Assembly: GCF_014192395.1 (NCBI RefSeq)
Contig: NZ_JACHXW010000001.1
Span: 62,001 to 126,000 of the forward strand
Length of the DNA: 64,000 bases
Source of the DNA: Paenibacillus endophyticus
GTDB lineage: Bacteria > Bacillota > Bacilli > Paenibacillales > Paenibacillaceae
Direction of reading: 5' to 3'
Below, piece after piece: positions 9,550 through 16,904 of the stretch. The position numbers and the translations under genes are program-made. How positions within the stretch are numbered: the first letter of the stretch is position 1; the number at the start of each line of letters is the position of its first letter. The notes beneath the pieces are model-generated. The model worked only from the letters and a program-made list of their open reading frames with translations. It was not told the DNA's origin and ran no database searches.

Positions 9550-10393
9550 TCAAAGCAGCTTAATGTCGGACATTGCTTTTTTACTCTTGTTCTTGGTTTG
9601 TTTGATAAGCATGATGTTCACGGCAGGCAACTCCGACCAGTATATTCTAAATATTATTTTACTGAATGTCGCTTTTCTAATCGCGATCGTCACCTATTTC
9701 ACGACGGTTACCACGGGGCTGATTTTAAATATCGTATTTATATTCGGCTACGGCACGTTTACGTTGTATCAGACCGTGGCTGTAGGCGATGTCGTAAGCG
9801 TTCAGCATTATTTCTGGCTAATCATGACTCCGATCATTACGGCGGTGACTTGGATGCTGACCGCTGCGAACAAACAGCTTCAAGCGGAGAAGGACCTGCT
9901 GGTTAAGCAAAATGTTTCTTTGGCTACAATGGACGAGCGCACGAACCTGAAAAACAGCCGCTCCTTTCAAAAGGATGCGACCGTGTTTATGGCGCTGTCT
10001 ACGCGCTACCAAATTCCGCTCACTTTATTGGTAGTGACGGTGAAATATTGGGATGAATTAAGCCGCATGATCAGCCAAGACCAGATGACGGAGATGATTT
10101 ATGATGTTTCCAAGCTAAATGAGACCAGTATCCGCTTAAATGATTCTCTCTACATGCTGAACACGGAAACGCCAACTTGGGGGATGCTCCTCTTTACCGA
10201 TGATGACGGCGCTAATATCGTCATCAAGCGGTTAAGGGAAAAGACGGAATCATTTAATTCGGTCGAATTCGCTGGAAAATACCGAGTCGAACTGAAACTT
10301 ACGATGAGCGCCGTTCAATATCATCCGGAATCGATCGCAACGCCGCTTGATTTCATCGTTCAAGCACGGAAACGTTTAGAATACGATGTGTAG
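9539..10393 (+). CDS. ydaK: degenerate GGDEF c-di-GMP receptor (YdaK-like)
   Basis: 284 residues: four membrane helices (about 11-30, 35-55, 58-80, 88-108), a short coiled linker, then a GGDEF-fold domain from about 130. The N-terminal GGDEF hallmark is present as MDERTNLKNSRSF. The signature loop is degenerate (NTETP at 208-212 instead of GGDEF), so no cyclase activity is expected. The allosteric I-site RxxD is kept as R199-L-N-D202, exactly five residues before that loop. That pattern fits a c-di-GMP sensor, the role shown for B. subtilis YdaK, which activates the adjacent synthase. In B. subtilis the gene is second in the operon; here it is last. Confidence 0.88.
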   Translation: MKRNQSSLMSDIAFLLLFLVCLISMMFTAGNSDQYILNIILLNVAFLIAIVTYFTTVTTGLILNIVFIFGYGTFTLYQTVAVGDVVSVQHYFWLIMTPIITAVTWMLTAANKQLQAEKDLLVKQNVSLATMDERTNLKNSRSFQKDATVFMALSTRYQIPLTLLVVTVKYWDELSRMISQDQMTEMIYDVSKLNETSIRLNDSLYMLNTETPTWGMLLFTDDDGANIVIKRLREKTESFNSVEFAGKYRVELKLTMSAVQYHPESIATPLDFIVQARKRLEYDV

Positions 10394-10414
10394 CTTGTTC
10401 GCTTATAGGATGAT

Positions 10415-10451
10415 AAAAAGCGCCGAAATCTTTAGATTTTGGCGCTTTTTC
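10415..10451 (+). terminator. intrinsic terminator of the ydaJ-K type operon
   Basis: Stem AAAAAGCGCCGAAATC paired with TTTTGGCGCTTTTT, followed by a T run, 21 bases after the ydaK-like stop. Confidence 0.9.
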
Positions 10452-10506
10452 TTATGCTGTTGAGGTGCCAAAGCGACAAACTGAGAAGGTGATAAAAGGA
10501 ATGGTA

Positions 10507-10561
10507 TTGACTTTGTTCTCTTTAAAGAACTAAAATATACTTATTGTCTGTTATAAAGTTT
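10507..10561 (+). promoter_or_regulatory. sigma-A promoter of the sinR paralogue with two SinR-type operators
   Basis: TTGACT and TAAAAT are separated by 18 bases. The spacer is filled by the palindrome GTTCTCTTTAAAGAAC (10515-10530), which matches the known SinR box GTTCTYT repeated head to head. A weaker copy, GTCTGTTATAAAGTTT (10546-10561), starts exactly 31 bases later. Binding here would block RNA polymerase directly, so negative autoregulation or cross-regulation by the SinR of 38573-38902 is expected. Confidence 0.8.
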
Positions 10562-10619
10562 ATTGTATTGGAAGCGCTTTGCAAATTGTTAGGATCTAAA
10601 CTGGCCGAAGGAGAATAAT

Positions 10620-11030
10620 ATGATTGGAGAACGGATTAAGAGTCTACGGGAAAAAAAGGGCTACTCGATAACGAAGCTTGCCGACTTAGCAGGCGTATCC
10701 AAGTCCTATTTGAGCTACATTGAACGCAATATGCAGAACAACCCTTCACTACTGGTAATGGCAAAAATCGCTGCGCCTTTGGATTCTAACATTGAATATT
10801 TACTTGGAGAAGAACATTTACCAAAACTTAACCATGAAGAAATGCTTGACGAGGAATGGCATTCGATTATTAAGGATGCGGTAGATGAGGGCATGAGCAA
10901 GGGAGATTTCCAAGCGTTGAAAGACCTGATCCGCTCGAATATGTGGAAGGATAATAGGCTTGAAGTGAATCCTCAATCAGGTAGCAAAAAGAAAACATCG
11001 AATATCATCATTCTTCACATCGATAATTAA
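10620..11030 (+). CDS. SinR-family repressor, positional equivalent of SlrR
   Basis: 136 residues. Residues 1-65 form an XRE helix-turn-helix very like SinR (MIGERIKSLREKKGYS, recognition segment SKSYLSYIERN). Residues 76-108 resemble the SinI-binding/dimerisation domain (LDEEW at 76-80, MSKGDF at 92-97). A lysine-rich tail of about 26 residues has no counterpart in SinR. The start follows AAGGAGAA by 4-5 bases. In B. subtilis the SinR paralogue SlrR is encoded directly beside epsA and is itself a SinR target; this gene has the same position and the same kind of operator. I therefore infer an SlrR-like role, but the sequence alone cannot separate that from a second SinR. Confidence 0.85.
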   Translation: MIGERIKSLREKKGYSITKLADLAGVSKSYLSYIERNMQNNPSLLVMAKIAAPLDSNIEYLLGEEHLPKLNHEEMLDEEWHSIIKDAVDEGMSKGDFQALKDLIRSNMWKDNRLEVNPQSGSKKKTSNIIILHIDN

Positions 11031-11058
11031 TGAAGAACAAAAAGGCTGTAAAATGGTA

Positions 11059-11112
11059 TTGACATGTTCTATATAAAGAACTAATATTGTGTTATTGTTC
11101 TTTATAAAAAAC
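11059..11112 (+). promoter_or_regulatory. epsA promoter with tandem SinR-type operators
   Basis: Near-ideal sigma-A promoter: TTGACA, 17 bases, TAATAT. The spacer is the palindrome GTTCTATATAAAGAAC (11066-11081), and GTTCTTTATAAAAAAC (11097-11112) begins 31 bases later, three helical turns away. This is the same arrangement as at the upstream sinR paralogue. A strong promoter fully covered by repressor sites fits an operon that is off until SinR is antagonised. Confidence 0.88.
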
Positions 11113-11131
11113 AACGATAGCAGGTGTTTAC

Positions 11132-11875
11132 ATGTACGTTAGTCAATTAGATGACTCGCAATCCGTCCGCGTAGAAAAAGAAAAAACAAAAGAAATCAAC
11201 ATTAAAGCATTATACGCAGTCATTCGCAAACGCATTTGGCTAATCGCACTCATTACGATTGCAGTAACGTTTTTGGCAGGCCTCTATAACAATAGGCCTG
11301 AACCGCTCATGTATGCATCAAACTCTAGAATGATCGTTGCCGCAAGTTCAGATATGATTGGCACGGTTAGGGTTCTGTTCAGGGAGCCCCTTGTTCTGAA
11401 TGAAATTATTGAACAGCTTGGAATAAACCGCTCCGTTGCACAGCTCAGAGGACAAATTCGAATCGACAGCGTAGACGGCTCGCTGGTTACCGTTGTTTCG
11501 GTAGTCGATTCTGATCCTAAGCTAGCAGCAGAAATTGCAAATACGGGTGTTGAGATTTATAAGCGAGTCGCGAGCGAGACATTAGGCGTTACGAGCATTC
11601 GGCTTTTAACGCAGGCCGAAGAAAACCCGATCCCGATTAATGAGCAAAGCAATACGGTCGTGCTTATCGGTTTTATGTTTGGTTTAATTCTGAGCATAGG
11701 CTTAGTATTTCTGCTAGATTCGCTTGATGATTCTATCAAATCGGAACGAGAGATTGAAGAGTTGCTGGGCTTAACGATGCTTGGTCAAGTAACCAAGATA
11801 AAACGGAAAGACTATTCCAGATATTTGAAGAAAAGAAAAACGATCGTTGTGAGAGGTGAAACCATTGGTTCGTGA
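11132..11875 (+). CDS. epsA: EpsA-type chain-length regulator / kinase modulator
   Basis: 247 residues, Wzz family. Two helices (about 31-50 and 173-194) flank an extracytoplasmic domain, and the C-terminal cytoplasmic tail should contact the EpsB kinase. Length and layout match B. subtilis EpsA (about 234). It sets polymer length and activates the BY-kinase. It is the first gene after the SinR-controlled promoter, and its end overlaps epsB by 20 bases. Confidence 0.9.
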   Translation: MYVSQLDDSQSVRVEKEKTKEINIKALYAVIRKRIWLIALITIAVTFLAGLYNNRPEPLMYASNSRMIVAASSDMIGTVRVLFREPLVLNEIIEQLGINRSVAQLRGQIRIDSVDGSLVTVVSVVDSDPKLAAEIANTGVEIYKRVASETLGVTSIRLLTQAEENPIPINEQSNTVVLIGFMFGLILSIGLVFLLDSLDDSIKSEREIEELLGLTMLGQVTKIKRKDYSRYLKKRKTIVVRGETIGS

Positions 11876-12530
11876 ACGTCAAAAGGCATCAACTTCATTT
11901 GTGAACAGAAGCTTGCTATCCTACATTAATCCCCACGGTTTCATATCCGAACAATATCGTACCATTCGCAATAACATTCAATATGCGGCTAACGGCAAAA
12001 AAATTCGTTCTTTGCTTGTGACCTCGCCATCTGAAGGTGAGGGGAAATCAACGGCAGCTATCAATCTAGCGGTGTGTATGGCTCAGCGCGGTGACCGCGT
12101 GCTTATTATTGATGCAAATTTCAGAAACCCGATTATCAACAAAGTTTTCAATGTGCAAACCTCGCCTGGCCTGTCGAACGTACTTGGTCAACAGCTTGAA
12201 ATCCGCGAAGCCATCTACAATACCGAGGTTGAAGGACTCGATATACTTCCAAGCGGTCAGCGCCTCTTCAACTCAACGGAGCTGCTCGATTCGCAAGTGA
12301 TGGCTGACGTAATGTCGTATGCGTCCGAGCAATATGACATGGTGCTGCTCGATTGTCCGCCAGTTCTCGGGGTATCGGATACGAATGCGCTGGTAAGCAA
12401 ATGTGATGGCGTTGTATTGCTTCTAGGAAGTGGGAAAACACAGCAGGAGCTTGCACTCGAAGCGAAGCGGGCATTGTTGTTCGCCAAAGCCAATATTCTT
12501 GGTGTTATATTAAATATGAAAAGCGTTTGA
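11856..12530 (+). CDS. epsB: EpsB-type BY-kinase ATPase
   Basis: 224 residues of the CpsD/CapB family. Walker A is SPSEGEGKST, Walker A' is LIIDANFRNP and Walker B is MVLLDCPPVLG. It should bind the EpsA tail and drive the cycle that controls polymer assembly. The protein ends NMKSV: the C-terminal tyrosine cluster used for autophosphorylation in most BY-kinases is absent, and the last tyrosine lies some 70 residues from the end. It may act as an ATPase switch without the usual tyrosine tail. Confidence 0.9.
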   Translation: MKPLVRERQKASTSFVNRSLLSYINPHGFISEQYRTIRNNIQYAANGKKIRSLLVTSPSEGEGKSTAAINLAVCMAQRGDRVLIIDANFRNPIINKVFNVQTSPGLSNVLGQQLEIREAIYNTEVEGLDILPSGQRLFNSTELLDSQVMADVMSYASEQYDMVLLDCPPVLGVSDTNALVSKCDGVVLLLGSGKTQQELALEAKRALLFAKANILGVILNMKSV

Positions 12531-12532
12531 TG

Positions 12533-12557
12533 ATCGCTATCGGATAGCGCTTTTTTT
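12533..12557 (+). terminator. terminator between epsB and the epsC leader
   Basis: Stem CGCTAT/ATAGCG followed by eight Ts, directly after the epsB stop. It would stop part of the epsA transcripts before the RNA element and distal genes. Confidence 0.7.
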
Positions 12558-12660
12558 AAAATATAGGAAAGTAGATGATTTCGCCAACCTTTCTCTATAT
12601 TTCTAGGTATGAAACGCGCCGCGCCGTCAAAGGATGGCGACAGGCGTTTCACCTTGCGGC
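12558..12660 (+). repeat. dispersed two-hairpin repeat, copy A
   Basis: About 100 bases that recur at 53364-53466 (copy B), with a related half at 41916-41960 (copy C). Hairpin 1 pairs AAATATAGGAAAG with CTTTCTCTATATTT. Hairpin 2 is closed by GAAACGC/GGCGTTTC with an inner GCCG...TGGC stem. It begins at the T run of the preceding terminator, as copy B does. It has no coding capacity; a REP- or MITE-like element is possible. Confidence 0.65.
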
Positions 12661-12665
12661 AAAAC

Positions 12666-12681
12666 GTTCTTTATAAAGAAC
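12666..12681 (+). promoter_or_regulatory. perfect SinR-type palindrome upstream of the epsC leader RNA
   Basis: GTTCTTTATAAAGAAC is fully self-complementary. No clear -35/-10 pair surrounds it, unlike the other sites, so it may be a roadblock operator inside the operon or cover a weak internal promoter. Confidence 0.7.
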
Positions 12682-12711
12682 ACCATATTCTGATTATGAA
12701 TGTTTTAATGT

Positions 12712-12935
12712 ACGGTGATGTCTCCTAACCGTTATCAACGGAGGCACTCGGCCATGCTGTGGGTTAGGTCAAACCTTAGACGCGAGTCGTCAGGAGTGTG
12801 GTGTGAGGCGGGGTTGAATGCCCTGATTTCTGCGTTAGGGTTTTTAACTAAACGGTTTTGCCAAAACCTTTTAGTTAAACACTCTAAAGTGTTGCGGTAT
12901 TCAGTACGCGATGAGCCAATAGGGCTTGCGTAGTT
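12712..12935 (+). ncRNA. EAR-like processive antitermination RNA between epsB and epsC
   Basis: A 450-base non-coding gap between epsB and epsC ends in a strongly structured segment. Helices seen: CCTAACC (12724-12730) with GGTTAGG (12762-12768), enclosing a CCGTT/AACGG hairpin; CCTTAGACGC (12774-12783) with GCGTTAGGG (12832-12840), enclosing GACG/CGTC and GGG/CCC hairpins; TTTAACTAAA (12843-12852) with TTTAGTTAAA (12870-12879), with an inner GGTTTT/AAAACC stem; and TACGC (12905-12909) with GCGTA (12928-12932). In B. subtilis and other Bacillales the eps-associated RNA (EAR) lies at exactly this point and lets RNA polymerase read through terminators further down the operon. The assignment rests on position and structure, not on a covariance-model hit. 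Confidence 0.72.
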
Positions 12936-12982
12936 GTAGACATTAACTTGATATGAAGGATGATAGGAAAGGGTGAAAGGTA

Positions 12983-14809
12983 TTGACGTACAGGCAAAGA
13001 CTGTCTTTTTTAATGTTTATTGACTCCTTTATCGTATTAACGGCTATTTTTTTCAGCAGGTTTTTACTTAGCGCTTCGCTCGATGTGGTGACGGCGCCGA
13101 TTGTAATCAGCTCGATTACACTTCTATTAAGTCATCATTTCTTTTCTTTTTATTACAAGCTGTATAAGAAGGCATGGGAATACGCAAGTGTCGGGGAGCT
13201 GCTCATTATTACAAAGGCCGTTACGTTCTCGATCATAGCGGCAGCGCTCATCCAGCAGGTTGTGATGCAGGATGTTTTTTTCAGGCTGCTAGCAGTCACT
13301 TGGATGATCCATATGCTTCTAATCGGCGGCTCGAGACTGTGCTGGCGCATATTCCGAGGCGGCTATCATAAAAATGTCGGGATGCGAAAACGCACCTTAA
13401 TTGTAGGCGCAGGTTCTGCAGGCACGATGCTTGCAAGGCAGCTGCTAAGCAACAACGATACAGAGCTGCTGCCAATCGCATTCATTGATGATGATGTCAA
13501 TAAGCATAGTCTAGACATAATGGGAATTCCCGTTAGAGGCGGCGTATCTAGCATTGCTAAAGCGGCGCAAGAACTCGATATTAACAATATCGTGATCGCT
13601 ATTCCATCGTTAAGCAAAAAGCAGCTGAACACCATCTTCAGCGAATGCGCGAAAACAAGAGCGAAAACGCAAATTATACCGATGCTTGAGGATTTGGCTA
13701 CCGGAAGAATTTCGGTTAGTCAATTTCGTGATGTTCAGGTCGAGGATCTGCTTGGACGGGAGCCCGTCGAGCTCGATATAGAAAGCATTTCCGGCTACGT
13801 TACCCAGAAAGTCGTTATGGTGACGGGTGCAGGGGGATCGATCGGATCTGAGGTCTGCCGCCAAATTTCAAGGTTTTTGCCGGAGAAGCTTATTTTGCTT
13901 GGACATGGGGAGAACAGCATTTATTCCATTGAGATGGAGCTGAGAGAGCTTTACGGACATACGAATATTGAGTTTGTAACGGAAATAGCAGATTTGCAGG
14001 ATGCTGCCAAAATGCTGACTGTTATGCAGGCGCATCGTCCGCAGGTTGTGTATCATGCGGCTGCGCATAAGCATGTGCCGCTCATGGAAAGAAACCCGGA
14101 GGAGGCGTTCAAAAACAACGTGATGGGCACTTTGAATGCAGCTAGAGCCGCTAACCAGGCAAAGGTCGATACGTTTGTTATGATCTCCACGGATAAGGCG
14201 GTAAACCCGACTAGTGTGATGGGCGCGACTAAACGCATTGCCGAGATGGTCATTCAGCACATGGACCGTATGAGCAATACCAAATTTGTAGCCGTACGCT
14301 TCGGCAACGTGCTGGGCAGCCGGGGCAGCGTTATTCCGCTGTTCAAGAAACAGATTGAAAAGGGCGGGCCGGTCACGGTAACCCACCCAGACATGGTTCG
14401 TTATTTCATGACCATTCCCGAGGCTTCGCGGCTCGTCATTCAAGCAGGCGCGCTCGCCAGAGGCGGAGAAATATTCGTACTGGACATGGGCGATCCGGTC
14501 AAAATTACCGATCTCGCGCAAAATGTCATCCGAATGTCGGGCTTTACGGTCGAGGAGATTGGTATTCACTATACAGGCATTCGGCCGGGCGAGAAGCTGT
14601 TTGAAGAAATGCTTAAGGATAACGAAATGAACGAAAAGCAAGTATATCCGAAAATATACATAGGCAAGTCATCGGAAATATATTTTGACCAAATCGAAGA
14701 AATCATCGCTCTTCATGGCGGTATGAACAAAGCAGAACTGCGCATCCGGCTGCTTGATCTCGCGAACAATGTCGTTGAACTGCCGGAATTCGCCTCTGTT
14801 ACGGGCTAA
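12983..14809 (+). CDS. epsC: EpsC-type UDP-sugar 4,6-dehydratase/epimerase
   Basis: 608 residues, FlaA1/CapD/WbpM family. Four N-terminal helices, then a first Rossmann-like (CoA-binding-like) segment (LIVGAGSAGTMLARQL) and the catalytic NAD-binding domain with VTGAGGSIGSE at about 279-287, YHAAAHKHVPLME and the family site STDKAVNPTSVMGATKR. The start is TTG after GGTGAAAGG. It should make the first dedicated UDP-sugar (of the diNAcBac or 6-deoxy type) of the polymer. It lies directly after the EAR-like RNA. Confidence 0.93.
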   Translation: MTYRQRLSFLMFIDSFIVLTAIFFSRFLLSASLDVVTAPIVISSITLLLSHHFFSFYYKLYKKAWEYASVGELLIITKAVTFSIIAAALIQQVVMQDVFFRLLAVTWMIHMLLIGGSRLCWRIFRGGYHKNVGMRKRTLIVGAGSAGTMLARQLLSNNDTELLPIAFIDDDVNKHSLDIMGIPVRGGVSSIAKAAQELDINNIVIAIPSLSKKQLNTIFSECAKTRAKTQIIPMLEDLATGRISVSQFRDVQVEDLLGREPVELDIESISGYVTQKVVMVTGAGGSIGSEVCRQISRFLPEKLILLGHGENSIYSIEMELRELYGHTNIEFVTEIADLQDAAKMLTVMQAHRPQVVYHAAAHKHVPLMERNPEEAFKNNVMGTLNAARAANQAKVDTFVMISTDKAVNPTSVMGATKRIAEMVIQHMDRMSNTKFVAVRFGNVLGSRGSVIPLFKKQIEKGGPVTVTHPDMVRYFMTIPEASRLVIQAGALARGGEIFVLDMGDPVKITDLAQNVIRMSGFTVEEIGIHYTGIRPGEKLFEEMLKDNEMNEKQVYPKIYIGKSSEIYFDQIEEIIALHGGMNKAELRIRLLDLANNVVELPEFASVTG

Positions 14810-14832
14810 TATGAAAAGGGGATGTTGAAGCT

Positions 14833-15714
14833 ATGAAAGTAAGAAAAGCGATTATACCGGCTGCGGGGCTCGGCACAAGATTTCTGCCCGCAACCAAAGC
14901 GATGCCTAAGGAAATGCTGCCTATCGTAGATAAGCCGACCATTCAATATATCGTGGAAGAAGCGATTGAATCCGGCATTGAGGATATCATTATTGTGACG
15001 GGAAAAGGCAAACGGGCGATCGAGGACCATTTTGACAATTCGGTTGAGCTGGAACAAATATTGACGGCCAAGCATAAGTTCGACCTGCTTAGCGAGGTTC
15101 GCAAATCGGCGGATATGGTGGATATTCATTACATTCGCCAAAAGGAGCCCAAAGGACTGGGGCATGCCATTTGGTGCGCCCGCAAATTTATTGGGGATGA
15201 ACCATTCGCCGTGCTGCTTGGGGACGATATCATTTCCGCGGAGAAGCCTTGCATCAAACAAATGATCGAAAAGTATGAGGAGTACCATACCTCGATAATC
15301 GGCGTGCAGCGCGTAGCGGACGAAGCGGTGTCCAGATATGGCATCGTCGATGGAACGTTGATGGAGGATGGCTTCCACCGGGTTAGGCATTTGGTTGAAA
15401 AGCCTGCTAGAGAGCTTGCGCCATCGAATATGGCGATCATGGGACGGTATATTTTGAACCCGGCAATCTTTGATATTTTGGGTAATCAGACTCCGGGTGC
15501 AGGCGGGGAAATACAGCTCACGGACGCGATTGCAGCATTAAACCTGTCGGAGGCGGTGTACGCCTATGAATTTGAGGGCAAGCGCTATGATGTGGGTGAG
15601 AAAATGGGCTTTATACAAACGACAATTGAGTTTGCTCTGCAGCGTGAGGATTTGCGTTACGACCTCTTAAACTACTTGTCCACGATGGTTGAACGAGAAG
15701 CAGCTAGAAAATAA
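14833..15714 (+). CDS. gtaB: UTP-glucose-1-phosphate uridylyltransferase
   Basis: 293 residues, full length for GalU/GtaB. The N-terminal nucleotide-binding signature [20 protein letters not shown] is intact, and LLGDDI and EKP motifs follow. It makes UDP-glucose, the precursor for both polysaccharides in this window and for the GalE reaction at the end of the locus. It follows epsC after 23 bases. Confidence 0.95.
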   Translation: MKVRKAIIPAAGLGTRFLPATKAMPKEMLPIVDKPTIQYIVEEAIESGIEDIIIVTGKGKRAIEDHFDNSVELEQILTAKHKFDLLSEVRKSADMVDIHYIRQKEPKGLGHAIWCARKFIGDEPFAVLLGDDIISAEKPCIKQMIEKYEEYHTSIIGVQRVADEAVSRYGIVDGTLMEDGFHRVRHLVEKPARELAPSNMAIMGRYILNPAIFDILGNQTPGAGGEIQLTDAIAALNLSEAVYAYEFEGKRYDVGEKMGFIQTTIEFALQREDLRYDLLNYLSTMVEREAARK

Positions 15715-15737
15715 TTCTAGTATAGGATGGTATGAGC

Positions 15738-16904
15738 ATGCCAAATAAAATATTATTTTGCGCAACGGTTGACTACCACTTCAAGGCTTTTCATTTGCCT
15801 GTTATGGAATGGTTCAAGCAGCAGGGCTGGGAGGTTCATATCGCCGCTAAAGGTGATATGGAGCTCCCTTTTGCTGACCGCAAGTTTAATTTGCCGATTG
15901 AGAGATCTCCTATCCATATGAACAATTCAGCAGCTTACCGAGAATTGAAGGCCATCATTAACGAGCAGCAGTATAAAATCATTCATTGCCATACGCCGAC
16001 TGGCGGCGTTCTTGCCCGCTTGGCTGCACAGGAAGCTAGAAAAAAAGGCACAAAGGTTATTTATACGGCACATGGGTTTCATTTCTGCAAAGGCGGCTCT
16101 CTGCTAAACTGGATTCTTTATTATCCAATTGAGAAATACTTTGCGCGTCTGACAGATTATTTGATTACGATTAACAACGAGGATTACCAGTTGGCCGTTT
16201 CGAGGCGCTTCAAAGCGAAGCAAATTGCCCATGTTCACGGCGTTGGCGTGAATACCTCAAACTATAAGCCCATGTCCAAAATCGACAAATGGCGGCTGCG
16301 TCAGGAGCTTGATTACCGAACAGATGATTTCCTCATGTTCTACGCCGCTGAGTTCAATAAGAATAAAAACCATCAGCTGTTAATACAGGCAATGGCTGCG
16401 ATTAAAGAAGAGGTGCCCCATGCTAGGCTGCTGCTGGCGGGGAAAGGCGCTTTGCTGGAGGAGAGCAAGCAGCTCGCCGAGCAGCTCGGTGTTGGTGCCA
16501 TGGTTCATTTCCTAGGGTACCGAACGGATATCGACAAGCTTCTGCCGATGTGCGATGTCGCTGTCGCATCCAGCTTGCGGGAAGGACTTCCCGTCAACAT
16601 TATGGAGGCAATGGCTTGCGGCCTGCCGATCGTCGCGACACGGAATAGGGGACATTCGGAGCTGGTGATGGATGGAGAGAATGGGTATTTGGTGAAAGAA
16701 AATCAAATAAAGGTTTTTGCAAACAAGTTGGTTGAGCTTAGCAGGTCTAAGTCGTTACGAGAAGAGTTAGGGGAGAAAAGCGGAGTAATGGTTAAGAAAT
16801 ATTCTCTAGCGCAAGTGGCGTTAGAATTGAACGATATTTACAAATCTTTAATGGAACAGCCGCAGGCAGACAATAAGGAGAGGTTGCAATGGGTGGTCCT
16901 TTAA
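15738..16904 (+). CDS. epsD: GT4 glycosyltransferase, EpsD-like
   Basis: 388 residues from the second of two nearby ATGs, which has proper spacing from AGGATGG; the ATG six bases earlier is too close. The GT4 fold shows HCHTPTGGVLARLAA, YTAHGFHF, and the C-terminal donor site SLREGLPVNIMEAMACGLPIVAT. It closely follows B. subtilis EpsD in length and motifs. It adds a sugar to the lipid-linked repeat unit at the inner membrane face. It overlaps the next gene by 16 bases. Confidence 0.88.
   Translation: MPNKILFCATVDYHFKAFHLPVMEWFKQQGWEVHIAAKGDMELPFADRKFNLPIERSPIHMNNSAAYRELKAIINEQQYKIIHCHTPTGGVLARLAAQEARKKGTKVIYTAHGFHFCKGGSLLNWILYYPIEKYFARLTDYLITINNEDYQLAVSRRFKAKQIAHVHGVGVNTSNYKPMSKIDKWRLRQELDYRTDDFLMFYAAEFNKNKNHQLLIQAMAAIKEEVPHARLLLAGKGALLEESKQLAEQLGVGAMVHFLGYRTDIDKLLPMCDVAVASSLREGLPVNIMEAMACGLPIVATRNRGHSELVMDGENGYLVKENQIKVFANKLVELSRSKSLREELGEKSGVMVKKYSLAQVALELNDIYKSLMEQPQADNKERLQWVVL

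Noticed and set aside
10569-10583. cre-like sequence TGGAAGCGCTTTGCA upstream of the sinR paralogue
   Set aside because: One base too long and mismatched at conserved positions of the CcpA consensus.
12715-12933. 72-codon reading frame inside the epsC leader
   Set aside because: Overlaps the structured RNA, lacks a ribosome site and has no recognisable product.
13868-14641. 257-codon minus-strand frame opposite epsC
   Set aside because: Shadow of the strongly conserved epsC coding strand; no family features.
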